This document shows, piece after piece, positions 11,301 to 23,524 of a stretch of 64,000 nucleotides of DNA; within the stretch, counting starts at the first letter, position 1; each line of letters opens with the position of its first letter. The translations under genes were made by a program, and so were the position numbers. The DNA is taken from the NCBI GenBank assembly GCA_013399895.1, contig VXBA01003285.1, forward strand, positions 929,444-993,443. Reading direction: 5' to 3'. A model generated the notes under the pieces. It ran no database searches. It was given only the letters and a program-made list of their open reading frames with translations, and was not told where the DNA came from. This DNA is from Serilophus lunatus. Its lineage: Eukaryota; Chordata; Aves; Passeriformes; Eurylaimidae.

Positions 11301-14300
11301 AGAACACTGTTTCAGAGCCAGCTTTTGGAAGGCCACCTCTCCTGCTTCCCACAAGATTGCAGAGCCCAAGCCAGACTGCCCGCTAGCATGGTATTGATGC
11401 TCACCTGGCCCTTCCAGCAGTGAACTCACCCACCTTAACATGGAGGGAAGCCACTACATCTGTTTTAACTACATACCCTTCCCAAACACTGAACCATATC
11501 CCGTCATTGGTTTGAACAGGGATTACCGCCCTGGCCATGCTGATGCCCAGTGTTTTTAAGCTCTGGTTATCCTTGTGTCATCCTCTCCACAATCAAACAG
11601 ATGCCAGGACACTTGTAAATCACTGAGCAGTGGCATTGATCACACCACTGAAACCAGCAGGACAGCAATGGAAATGTTTGTGGTTATTATCAATACAAAT
11701 AAAACCCTAACCCTAACATTACAAATTATGAAAAATTAAATGGGCTAAACCAAAATGTTACAATATGGCTCCCTTGGCCTCACAATATGTCTTGCCTTGG
11801 GCAACCTTTTCCAGCAATGGCTGGTATTTATCAGCAAAGAGATACAGTTATTGCATTTGGGTTTTTCAAATAATTGAGTAATTTAATCTTTTAAGTGCCT
11901 CTGAGATCACTTGCTGTAATTAAAGACAGAAGATGAATGACTGAAGTACAAGACCATTGGAGGACTTCAAAATGAATGTGTCCTTCATTGCATCTCCTAT
12001 GCATTTATGTAATGATGATCCCGCATTAATATGACCAAACAGATAAATGCAGAAAATAAGAAGAGCTTATTTGCATTATTTTTCTACCAGCCCAATAATA
12101 ATATATCACCAGCCAGAGGAATGTGCCCATGAATACCAAGCAGGAGCAACCATGTGCTGCCGAGTGCAGGACCCCACCCCCTCCCGCTGTGAGGTGCAAG
12201 GAAAGGCAATATCCGCTCATGGATCCCACAGCAATGTGGCAGATAAATGAGTTACAAATGTATATAAAATTCACAAACTTGTATCAGAGGCGGACTTAAA
12301 GGCTCAGCAACGGCTGGGAGAGATGACTGAAACACTGGGAGCTTCCTTTATGAGCTTTTATTTTCCCAGCCTTTGGAAATAAGACCCATCTGTTCCTAGT
12401 GGAAAGAAAGAGGCAGAAGGGTTGCTGCAAAGTAATAACTATCAACAAAAAATCTGTAAGGCCTGTGAACAGCATTTTGTCTTCTAAATAACCTATGCAC
12501 CTTGATGTACCCTGGTACACCTTGATATTTCACGCCCTATTTCATAGCCCAAATGTATATAAATGTGTGCCCAAAGGAGGAAGAGGAGGTGATGAGAGAG
12601 CTGGAGGTGGCTCTCCTCCGGTCTTCATGCAGCACTAAGGCCCTGGATCACCACACTTGTCCCAGGCTGCAGGAGGAGCAGCCTTGCAGCCTTCAGGGTA
12701 TCGTCCAGTCTGACCAGAGAGGCTGCATCCTGTCAGGAAGCTCTCCTAACCATCTTGCTCACCCCACTTTCCTGGCAGGGCACCCGATGTCCTCCAGCTC
12801 AACTGTGCTATTGCCAAACTACAAAGCTTTGTCACCTCGTAAAACTTTACAGCACAGGTAGTTTATACCATTACACCTCTTGAACTAAACATTCAGCCTA
12901 TTCATGGTTCCCTCTGGTGGGAGAAAAACCAGATTTCTTGGGTCAAGTATTGTGTTTGTGCAGCCCTGCTGGTTTACAACACTGCTGAGAGCCTGTTACA
13001 GAGAGCCCTGAGCACAGAAGGCAGCAATACACTGGCCAGCTTGCTGCTGAAAGCCAAACCGCCATTTCAGCCAGAATCTCACCAGGACATGCCATTGGCT
13101 TTGCTTTTTCTCCAGGCCTCAGCATATATGTCCCACTTGGGAGGTGCTGCTCTGGCTTGGGACATGTACCCCAGCAAGGCACAGCTCCAAAGGAAGCTCT
13201 GTCTTGGAAGCTTGAGAGTCGAACAGGTGGGACTGCAAAGTCACTATTCAGGTCCTCCTCTCCCCTGCAAGGACTGATGCCTTAAAAAAAAAAACTAAAA
13301 CAAAAAAAAAACCAATGGAAGATCATTGTACATCAGTTATGGCAAAAGTCTAAAACTCGTCCTTCCCTGCCAAGAAAATTCCCCAAACACCAAAGTTTTG
13401 TGTATTACCCTTAGTAGGGAAGAAACCATTTCCACTAATAGAAAAGAACTAAAGTAGAAACTAATCCTACTTGCTGTGAATTCACAGTATTTAGAAAACA
13501 TCATTGCTGTCATTCCTACTGCTTTGCTCAGAGCCAGTGACCACCTCTCCTGTATCCCAGATTCACATGGGCCACCTGGGATTTGGGCCAGAAACACATT
13601 TGGATGACCTCAGGAGAGCTGAGATCATGTAACAATGCTTCACCATGTTGTGCTGTGAATAATTCTTATGATGAGAAAAAGGCTTTTGACAGTTAAATTC
13701 ATCATGTAGAAAGTATATTATTAAGGCAGAAATATGGGAGGTAGGGAGTTTGGAGAACAGATTCTATTTTTTTAAAATTTATTTTTTTAACAAAAAATAT
13801 TCAAAGTCCCATGGCCCATCCCCACAGAGGGGGACTGCTCACTCAGCTCCCAGGGTGAGGTACTCGCACATCTGCTTGTGCCTGTGTGTTTTCTGCCCTG
13901 CTTCATTAGTATTTTCCCTGGCTTCTCTCTGCCTCACTGATGCTTTTGCCACTCCTTCAGAAACACAGAAAGCATCACAAAATAATAGCCAGTAAAATGT
14001 CAGCACCCACAAGTGTCCTGGCTGCAGGCTGCTGTTATTTTAACTTTCTGGTTTCTTAAAAATATTAATTTTCTCAGAACTGTTTTGACAGTGGTGTTTC
14101 TGTTCAACGCATGAAGCAAAATAAAAGGCTGTGATATGTCGAGCCCTGCCACTTTCAGCTCACCTCATTACTCCTTTTTTTCCTAATCTCTTAAAAAGGG
14201 TGGGCTTAACAAGCCTGCGCCAGCCATAGCCTTGACATAGTGAAGGGTGGTTTGGCTATTCATGAGTGGCACATGAAAGACAGGAAGAACTTTCCCTTTT

Positions 14301-16809
14301 CTTTTTCAGGCCTCCTTTTCTTGGCTTTTCTGGAGTGAAGAAGGAACAGGACTGAACTTTCTCTGCTGAAGCTGAAGTCTGGCACCTAAAACTGATTTCT
14401 TCATCCTGAATAAGGGCATTTTCACCTAAGCAGTCTTTGCAAGCAGAATGAACAGATCAAGTTTTCTAAGTGACTCGAAAGCAACACATACAATGCAAGG
14501 AGAAAAGGGCAACTGTGTGTTTAAACATGCTGAGATTTGTATGCTGCCTGTCCTATTCAATGGGTTTGTCCCTTTCTCTTCCCACTTCCTTTAATCTTGA
14601 CATTTGCTTTCCTTAGGATGTTCAACAAAGATGCCACAAACTTACTACTTAAGTGCAGAACTATGCTGACAAAATCCACCAAGCCTGTGAGTATCTCTAC
14701 TGGAATAGAAGAGTTCTCTAATTTACTGCAGTGTTATTATGGAATAAGCTATGGCACCAAAACACTCTTATATTGGTATGGTTGCTACCACAGGCTTTCT
14801 AAATACCAAGTGACTTTAAAAAAAAATTCAAATAACAAAAACCCCTCCCAGCCCCTAGGTTTTTTGGAAAAACATCTGTTTAGCCACAGGCCCCAGCAAT
14901 CTCCAACAAAAGTTACAGTTATTTATGTGACACTGGAAAAACAGCAACACGGACTCCTTGTAGAGTTATCATAATAGCCTCTCCTGAGGTACTCTATTTC
15001 ATGCTGCAGGCAGATAAATGAGACAGATTAAACAGTAAGATCATGTTACAATTTGTTACATTCAATATCTTTATTTAACTTCTGAGATTGTTATAAAAAC
15101 AATATAACATTCATCCTGTCATTTAGCATAGACATCCTTCCCACAGTCTGCACAATCTTTTCAAGAAATAAACCAGAAGCTTTGCACTCATGTCACAAAA
15201 ATATTTTGAATAAAGATGTAATTTTGTATTTTACCACCTTTAATCTGAAACATTGAGTAAACTGGTAACATTGCATTTTAGAAACACAGATTAAAATAGT
15301 CTACCTAAAAAACTGCATGTTAAAACATGCAGAGCTCAGTTTCTCTTCAGAAAATAAACGACCATCCTCCACTGAGCTGTCTTTGCAGCCTGACTATGGA
15401 GCCTCTCTGCTCAAAGTCCTTGCTTTTGTCGGCGTTTACGCTCTGGATGCACAGATGGGGATGGGAAATGCCAGATCACTGCTCACAAGTGGGCATTGAA
15501 AGGAGCAAGTGCCCCAAGGCCCACAGCCGGATTGCAGGAGGTGGTTACCACATCAGTTTGCATAAGCACACAGTTCTCTTTGGACAGGTATCCAATCTTT
15601 GCCTATTCAAGGGCTCCTTTGTTGTTAGTGAAGGGTGTTTTTTTTCAAGAAGATTGACAGGAAATTCACAGTAGCCTCTGATTTCATAAAATGAAGCCGA
15701 TTCCCAAGGCAAAACCATGCCATTATCTTCATCAGAACAGCCTGTATTTTCCCTAGCCCATCATTATGCGACTCGCTGGCTGAGAGCTGCACACTGCTGT
15801 GCGCAGGCAGCACCGCAGGCAGGATGCTTAGGAGGCGGCTTTGGCAACTGCTGTGCCCCGCTCAAGCCAGTCACTGCTCTGCAGTGATATTTAAATGGTC
15901 TTCTGAAGGCAATTGCACCAAAGGCTATGTTAGTTCTGTGGGTCACAGCACCATGAGTGGATACGATCATAGAGCAACAAATCCCTATTTACCTACAAAT
16001 TAGATATCCAGCTGGTGCCATCTGCCTGTCGGTGGTTACATATCACTCAGCCTCTATGGGAAGAGCCTGCCGTGTCTCCTCTGTGCTAGGGCTGTGGTTT
16101 CACACATTGTGCTGTGGCTGGACCATTCCACAGCGCAGGGCAGTGGCTGAATGGATAGCAACTGCTAGTGAAGCACCAGGACAGGCCAGTGCCCACAACA
16201 TGGCACCTTTGCTCTTCCAGATCTGCCCTGCCCAGGCCCCCTGAGTCCCCTCAATCCCAAGGGAGGCATGTATGCCTGGCTTCTCAGAAAGATCAGGCCC
16301 AGACTCATTTTGTTTTATCAAGAGCAAAATACATAATATACATACACACACATGTGTAACACACAAGTCGAGCGTGACCTGGGTGCAGTTTGTGTTAAAT
16401 GAGTATCTCTTTCAGTTACATACTGCAAAGGCATCTGACTGCTGGTGTAATGTATCGCAAGGTGGTTCATGGCCGTGCCATGGAAGAAGCCATTCGGCGT
16501 TTTGTACATTTAGGAGAGCTATTTCTTCTCCACAGTGCACCAGGCACTAATGCATAAATATACAGCAGTTTGAAATGTTCTCTTCTTCTTTTTAATACTT
16601 CATCACTTACCCTGAATTTTTCACCTTAATCTTGATACCAAGCTATACATTAGTGCAAAGAGAGACCATTTTAAGACTGGAAATAGAGGACAAATATATT
16701 AATCATTATGATAAGATACTAATTCTATTTCTATACATTATTTAAGAAAAAATGTAATCTTAAATTACAAATTAAAATCATATTTCATAAGTAATCTTTA
16801 ATTTACATA

Positions 16810-16872
16810 TAGAATCATGGAATTTTCAGGTTGAAAGGAACCCTGGGAGGTCATTTAGTCATCTTCTAGTAA
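16810..16872 (-). mobile_element. CR1 LINE 3' tail fragment
   Basis: ATAGAATCATGGAATTTTCA followed by GGTTGAAAGGAACCCTGGGA and GGTCATTTAGTC is the reverse complement of a CR1 3' end. It lies just beyond the probable KL 3' UTR. Confidence 0.75.
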
Positions 16873-17184
16873 TCTAGTAGATAAACTTTGCATTTAATAC
16901 AGCATGATCTGCTTTAATAGAAAAATAATTCTTAATTAACATAGGGCACATTTCCTTTGAAATATTCTCTCCAGTGAGTGACATTAATTCACATAGCAAT
17001 AAAAACACAATTACAGCTGAAGGTGATGCAGGTCTAGAGTTAAAACAGTGGAGAAAAATGATCGCATTGCTTTATACTGAGGACACTCCTAATGTAGCAA
17101 TTCACAAGGCAGGCAAAATAACATGGAGCTTTTTCCCATTCTCTCTATTTCTGCTAATATACAATGATGCTAATATTTTGGTAT

Positions 17185-18359
17185 TTTATTTCTGAGAGAA
17201 AAACAAGAGGCCTGCAGACATTCAGTAATACTTTGGTATTCCAGGGCCAGTTGCTCAAAGGAGAATCTCCAGCCAACCTGTAAGAGGCTTGGACTAAGAC
17301 AGTCTCAGATCCTGGCAAAAGCAGCAATAAAGTGCTGGATTACTACAGCAAAATACTGGGATTTAAAGTCTCTGCACTCAAAACAAATGGCATGCAGAGA
17401 CCATCCTACTAAGTTACCACGAATTTCCAGCAGGTAAGTAGCTGGTCAGCAGCAGAATTGTAGCCATGAGCAACTTCCTCTAAGAAGAGGGGGAACAGGG
17501 CCACAGCCCTACCATGTCCCTGGGTACAGGGCAACAGGGCACAGGGTCAGGCACACAGCTTTCTGCCAACTGAAAGACATGCCAGTTCCTGCTCTTTGCT
17601 TTTTTTTTTAACTGAGCAAATGAAAGAGAAGTCCTTTCTATCTCTTCCTAGCAGATAACGTGATCCCTGCAATCTCAGGATATACCTCTGCTCACAGTTC
17701 CTTTAGCTGAAGCTCCCCAATGGCATTGTGAAGTCAGATGCAGACTCACTAGTAGCTAACTGATGTAGTGAGAGCTCCCAGCAGCACAGACTCATTTCCC
17801 TCTGCTCCTCCCTCTGCATCTGCTTTAGGAATGGGAGTGTTATTTTCCCAGGCACTCCTTTTTGCAATTCTTCCCATCTTTCTTCTCAATCACAATCCCT
17901 GCTACAGTCAGGTTCTGATTCTGATTAAGGAACATCAGCATTAAATCCTAATATGGAAAAGTAAACCATTTTGTTTCACCTCAGTCTTCTCTTGGGGAAT
18001 TTGAATTCAGATTCTTCCATCACCGCATGTTTTCAGAACATACTTCACCTGTCCAACTCAGCGAGGGAAAACCAAGAAGGGGAAAGCATCTGTTCAACAG
18101 AAGGTCCCAAGGAAAGCTGTGAGACAACTCCAACCACAGGAATTAAGGACTGGTCATAAAGCAAATGTACTAAATCAGAGAAAATGATTTCTGGAAACCA
18201 TATGTAACAATCTCTTCTCAATGTCAATGTCCTGCAGTATCAGGCAATGAAAAGGCCTTCCTAATGCTGAAGCAATCACAGCATTGTGCACTCTTATTTC
18301 AGATTTCCCAAGGACATGCAAGAAAAAGGGCAGCGACAGATGTATTCAAAGGGACAGCT
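17185..18359 (-). other. KL: Probable KL 3' UTR
   Basis: Downstream of the KL stop (minus strand) there is no further exon. The first clear AATAAA on the minus strand is at 17190-17185 (TTTATT on the + strand), giving a 3' UTR of about 1.2 kb. Another candidate lies near 15070, so a longer UTR is possible. The extent is inferred only. Confidence 0.4.
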
Positions 18360-18697
18360 CTATTTATACCTTCTTTCTGCCTTCTTGGAGTAGTAAGTTA
18401 TGAAGAATATAGTGACAATAAAAGCAACAAATATGAAAGAGATAAAGGCTAATAATGATTTTCTGGTTCGGAAGAAGTAGCATTCAGGACATGACACAAC
18501 CTCTTCTGGACACAGCAACTCAGGAGTTTCAGGACCAGGAAAACCATTATTGTCAATTATTTCTCTGTAACGTTTCATAGAAGGCTTTGGTTCATATTGA
18601 TTTGCAACATAACTGTAGAGACCATATTTAGGAGCAGTCTTGTCATTAAAAGAATAGACAAAATATCCTTGCAGGTTAATGTTATCCAAGGTGTAAG
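18360..18697 (-). CDS. KL: KL (alpha-klotho) exon 5: end of KL2, transmembrane helix, stop
   Basis: The exon follows the acceptor TTCTTTTGCAG, completes a split Ala codon (G+CT) and encodes residues 879-990. The end of the KL2 barrel reads YTLDNINLQGYFVYSFNDKT, then APKYGLYSY. A juxtamembrane region with cysteines at 941, 948 and 951 follows (CPEEVVSCPEC), and then a hydrophobic helix at about 960-981 (LLAFISFIFVAFIVTIFFIT). The cytoplasmic tail is YSKKAERRYK, ending at a TAG at 18362-18360. Human KL has the same layout and a nearly identical tail, including the TRKS motif before the membrane near which sheddases cut the human protein. The protein therefore anchors klotho at the cell surface and can be shed. 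Confidence 0.96.
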
Positions 18698-21600
18698 CTG
18701 CAAAAGAAAACAAAGGGTTGAAGAAATGAATCAATGTCACTTTGGCATTCAAGAGCAACACCATATGCCCATTATGTAAAGGAGGGGCAGAGGGATGTTA
18801 AACCCACATCTGCACCTCTCCTTCCCAAAATAAGGTAAGGTATATACACATCTGTGAAGTTGTCCTTTCAAAAAGTAAAAATCTGTCAGCCATTGCCAGA
18901 AAGTGTGATCTGCTAGTATCCTGCAATTTACTTCCTTGTGCTTGGTAAACACAGCTGTGAGTGCCTGGCTGTGTTAAATGCTCAGCATGAAGCCTATCAT
19001 GAAAAGATGGCTCTCTTTGTTATGTGTAAAAGGATGCAGGTTTTGGGTTTCCTGCAACTAGATTTCTGCAGCCCATTTCTCTGATTGCTCCTTCTCCCTT
19101 GCAGGGCTCCTCCTGATGGGGACAGTTAAGGAACGGGACATCAGGCTGCACTTCTCACCAGCAAAGGCACAGTGACACCATTAAAATATATGCACCCATG
19201 CTGGGATATCACCAGTGCAAGTGGAAGGGTTATGCAAATCTCAGCCCTCTCTTGTTATTGACCCAAGTTTCTGATCTAATATGACCTGTATTAGTCTTTA
19301 GTGAGAACATGTCCGCAATCCATACTGCCAACTCAGCTACTGGAAGAGGTCCAGCAGATGGAGTGTTAATCTCCAGCCATCCATCCCACCTGATAGAAAC
19401 AATCAATCCAAGGTAGTATACACAAACTGTAATACTTTACCTCTCAAAATTACTGTTTTAACAAATTAAAGCAACATCTTCCAGAAGATTAACACAAGAC
19501 TGGAAGCTAAAAATTGCTGAAATTTCATATGCCTCTGGAAATAATTTCCTGCAGCCACATGCAAAACATTTAGCACCTCTAACCTACTTTTCAAATGTAA
19601 AATGAAATAATATTTACCTGCCCTTTTACAGAGCTGCTACCCAGAATAATTAGTTTGTGTTTGTAGCACTGCAGGTGGATTTAATGGTGTTATATTAATG
19701 GTTACTGCTGTTCTTTGTTTTCAACTGGCAAAGACGTACTTAAACAGGGTACAAAGCACTTCAAAATACAGCCTCGGTCCAGTCTATTCTGGAATAATTC
19801 ATCTGCACAAGCCTGTTGGCTCCCCTGGAACAATGCAGGTGAGCATTATTAGATGCACAAGTATTTCCACATGCAGTCCCTGAAACCAGGTGGAGGAAGA
19901 AGGTAGAATAGTGACTTTAAGACAAGTACTAAATCCCCTATTATTCCTCTACACCGGACACAAGACTTGTAATTCATCTTAGTTAATACACAGGGTCTTG
20001 TAGAAAAAAATGCAAGTCTTGGAGAAACCTGAATCAGCCTTGATGCCAAGGTTATGTAATGACAAGATGGGCAAAAGCACAATACCAGAGCTGGGGGGCC
20101 AAACATCCCCATGAAGGAGTGCATGGTATGTGGTGTCTAAAGTGGGAGAGTGAGCTTTAGGGAAAGTATTACGGCTAGTTAGTAGGGACATGTTTATCCA
20201 TGACAAAGAAGACAAAAAGATAAGATTATAGGCTCCATGTGATGGTTAAGCTGAAAAACAGAGCTATTTACAGGCTGGACAGAAGAGGAGAGTAAGAAGT
20301 GATGGGCGATAGTGGTACCAAAACAGCAAAAATGGCAAAGTTCTGTAAAAATCAGGGGGATGGGCAGGTGTTATTGTTAATGGACACTAGGAGAAAAGCC
20401 CATATCCATACACAGTTTGAAAACAGAAGTGCCAAGAATTGATACGGTCTAAACTGGTAGGAAGGAGATAAGCAATACAAAAGAAACCCAATCCAGTTTG
20501 AAACTGTAAGCCAACATATGTTTTTTAACTATAGATGTATAAAATATGCAGTCAGTGCCATAAAATGGTGGAGAATGAACTCTTGGGCACTTAATATTGT
20601 TGCTCAGTAATTTGTGAAAGAGGTGGAAATTACAGAGGAGGAACTTAAAGCCAATACTTAACAGAGTGGATAGGATGACCTAGCAAATTACTGAACTGCC
20701 AGCTATCCTTTGCTACCTACCAAAAGAGTGGAACAGATTATACAAGGCTTGATAAATAAGAATTATAGGAGATAATACATGATTAATGCCAATCGTCTTA
20801 GCCTTATAAAAATATCTTGTCAGACTGACTCAACGTATTTTTTTATGAAAGCAGCAGATCAATAAAAGTAATGATGTCTGATGTTTTAGACTCAGAATTT
20901 CACAAGGTAACTGACTTGGTATTATATGGCATTTAGATCAAGAAAATAGAATGTTATGAGGTCAAGGGGAGCACATAAACAGATTTCAACTGGTCTCAAA
21001 AAGAACTACTAAGTCTAGAAATGCAATTGCAGATAAAGAATTGTTACAGTAGGTGTATTTCTACTGTGACCATGGAGATTTTAGCACTAAGCTATTTAAT
21101 AATCTTAAGTATATCAGCAACCTGAAATAAATGTAAAACTATTTCTCAGAAAGTTTGCAAACAACATAAAACTTAGAGATAGCATAACAAGGTTTGCACA
21201 AGCAAAATGAAATGACCAAATGTGAATGTGTCAAAGAACTAGGAGACCTACTTTGGCAGAGGCAATTCTGCTTGGAAGGGGGGGCAGGGGAAGGAATCTG
21301 TAACCAAGTTTAAAAACTCAGTAAATCACCACTAAGTGTGTGTAACCAACCTGTTGTCATGCACGAAAGGGCTAACAGGCTGCTCGGATGTAGAAAAGAG
21401 GAGGGAAAGAGGTTATGTTATACCTGCCTAAGATAGGAGTGTGGCTGTGGCAGGAACAGTGTGTCCAGGCCTGGGTTTACCTCTCTCATAAGGAATAGCA
21501 GCATACAGGGGACAGCTTAATAATTCACAGGTTTGAAATGCTGATAGCAAGGAACACAAAGAGCTTTGTCTGCAGTATCTATCAATGAGATAAATGAGAG

Positions 21601-22407
21601 ACAGATTGTCTTCTGACTGAATACTTACACAAGTAAAATACATGTGGAAATGCATTAAAAATTGCTTAAAGCTGAAGCTAAAGAAATTAATACTAGAAGT
21701 CAGACTTAATATATATCTATATACACACTGTAACAGCTCGCTATGAGGTGCAGAAGATTCTTCATCACTAAAAATTATCTCGTTCGGGTCTTGTGCTTTT
21801 CTGAAAAAACAGCATGTGTTGTATGACAGGATGACTCAAAATGCCTCCTTTTTGCCTTATAATTTATGAATCTTTGAGACAGACAAAAAGACTGGTTTGT
21901 GTTCTGAATAGCAGGAAACAGTCCAGGAAATGGCATAATGAGGTAGACAGCTGAATTATTATGAAGATCACTGTTGGATAAGATCATTGTTGGATAAGAT
22001 ACAGAGAGAGCTGAGGAACAGAACTCATACCCAGCCCTGAGGCACATCAGTGGAGAGAAGCAACAAAGCAAAGCAACAGTAGAAGTGCAATGAGTTGAAA
22101 ATCTGACTAAATACATGTGGAGCTACTTACATAGCATCTATTTTAATTTACTGAATCCATAAAAAAGTTCTTCTGCTGTCTTATGCAGACTATGAGCAAG
22201 GTCAGTCTTCCTTATGTTTAGTAACCCCATTCAACCATAAATCAAGGGAAAAACCACAAGTTACATTGTAGTAATGTTTCATTTATAAAGTACTCTACAC
22301 AGGACTTATCTTTTTGAAGTTAAACATCCTCTATCACACAGTCTATACTAATATAAACTAATATAATAGTGGGATTTGTGACATATAAACTATCCATGGC
22401 TCCTTAC
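18698..22407 (-). other. KL: KL intron 4 (3.7 kb)
   Basis: The intron runs from the donor GTAAGG at 22407 to an acceptor at 18698. It holds an old LINE relic at 20600-21260 and a 16-17 bp tandem duplication near 21967-22000 (ATCACTGTTGGATAAG, then ATCATTGTTGGATAAG). No exon or other gene was seen. Confidence 0.9.
20600..21260 (+). mobile_element. Ancient CR1/L3-type LINE relic
   Basis: Blocks such as TTTAGACTCAGAATTTCACA (near 20886) and AGTTTGCAAACAACATAAAA (near 21152) follow the order of the late reverse-transcriptase region of amniote CR1/L3 elements. There, an Asp-Phe-containing motif is followed some 250 bases later by a 'FADDTKL'-like motif. Divergence is heavy and no frame is open. 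The assignment rests on my recollection of the family. Confidence 0.45.
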
Positions 22408-23524
22408 CTTTTAAAGCTTCATTGATGTAATTCTCTATGTAATACACTCTGAGCTTATCATGCACCATATTCTGGTCATCGTCAATTCCATTAGCCATAA
22501 CATAAATTGGGACATCGCCATACTTTGATTTAACCCACTTGAGCAATTTACGCAGTCCCCAGGGCACTACTGCAGCTCTGCTGGGAGAGTGGAGCCATGT
22601 GATGTCATTGATCATTTGAACTTCAAGGTAGTGGTCATATTTTACTGCATCTTCTTTCTCTGAGCCCACAAGGGTAGTAGTGTAGTGACTCAAGGCAAAA
22701 AAATCAAATGAGCCCTGTATTAAATTTTTTTCATCTTCTGAGAAATAAGGCAAGTGGAAATTATACAGGTCAACACTGTTTATTCGATGAAGCCATGCTC
22801 TCATCACGTCTGGGTAGTCACCATTCCCAAAGATGGGCTCCGCAAGCCAGCCAATGTCAAACTCTAAAATTCTGTCAGCAACCTGTTGGTCATTCCTGGA
22901 AAAAGGACAAGCTGGTTCTACCCAGTCAGCTTGCAAAGCTATAGATATTTTACCCTTCTGAGACGTCCTGAATTCTTTGTCATAAAGATGCCATACTTTT
23001 GCATGGGCTTTCAACAGGTTGTGCCCTGCTGTGTATGTCAAGTTTTTCACAGATGGTTCATTCATGGTGATCCAAAATTTGACATGGTCCCCAAGACTTG
23101 CAAAGCAGAATTTGGCATACTCAACAAAAGCCTGAACAGTTTCTGTGTTTTCCCAAGCTCCATATTTGGCAAGGGAAACTGGAAGCTCCTGATTCTCAAT
23201 CATAGGTTGCCATAAAGAAACAACAGGAGTTATATTAACTCTGAGAAGTTCACTAGCAAAACACTGATAATAATATACAAGTGAGTGGTTGATTAAAGAA
23301 AGGTTACCTAAAGGAAGGATTAAAGACCATTTTAGTGAAAAATGGAAGTGTGTGATATGCATTTCTTGCAGAAGAGAGATCTGGAGCCTGATAGCAGCAA
23401 AATCAACGCAGTGACGCTTGCGTTTCGAGGTGTAAACTCCATCCACTTTAATAAGCTTCTTCGTCTGGTGAACATCCCACACATAAACACTAGAGTCAAG
23501 AAACTGGGCGGGTGTCGTGTCTAC
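22408..23524 (-). CDS. KL: KL (alpha-klotho) exon 4: receptor-binding arm and most of KL2
   Basis: This is the largest exon: 1,117 nt, residues 507-878. It starts at GTAGAC after the acceptor ATTCTACCTAG and ends AAAG|GTAAGG in phase 1. It begins with the end of the KL1-KL2 linker and the receptor-binding arm (VYVWDVHQTKKLIKVDGVY, about 519-537), which grips FGFR1c in the human complex. The KL2 glycosidase-like domain follows. The acid/base Glu662 of the NEP motif is kept (TMNEP). The nucleophile position in the VMANG motif is Ala850 instead of Glu, so KL2 is not expected to hydrolyse sugars; human has Ser there. Cys712 and Asp718 (EPACPFSRND) match human residues that I recall as zinc ligands, but Gly793 replaces human Asp815. 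A five-residue insertion relative to human lies near 755-761 (INSVDLYNF). Confidence 0.96.

Larger units (their letters stand above)
7571..17180. other. Intergenic region between the convergent STARD13 and KL 3' ends
   Basis: About 9.6 kb with no supported gene. It contains the CR1 tail and LTR at 7799-8385, a CR1 tail at 16810-16870, and simple A- or T-rich tracts near 10680-10694 and 13283-13312. Moderately GC-rich patches (about 9780-10000, 10720-10950, 12560-12800, 12940-13270, 15770-16250) carry short ORFs on both strands, which look like composition effects. The longest ORF (14537-14974) begins at a TTG and resembles nothing I know. Confidence 0.7.

Noticed and set aside
11703..11716. 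Telomere-like CCCTAACCCTAAC
   Set aside because: Only about two units, so chance is sufficient; not an interstitial telomeric array.
14537..14974. 145-codon intergenic ORF
   Set aside because: It begins at TTG, not ATG; the ATG-initiated part is 118 codons, with a lysine/asparagine-rich end from AT-rich DNA and no similarity that I recognise. An ORF of this size is not surprising in 64 kb read in six frames.
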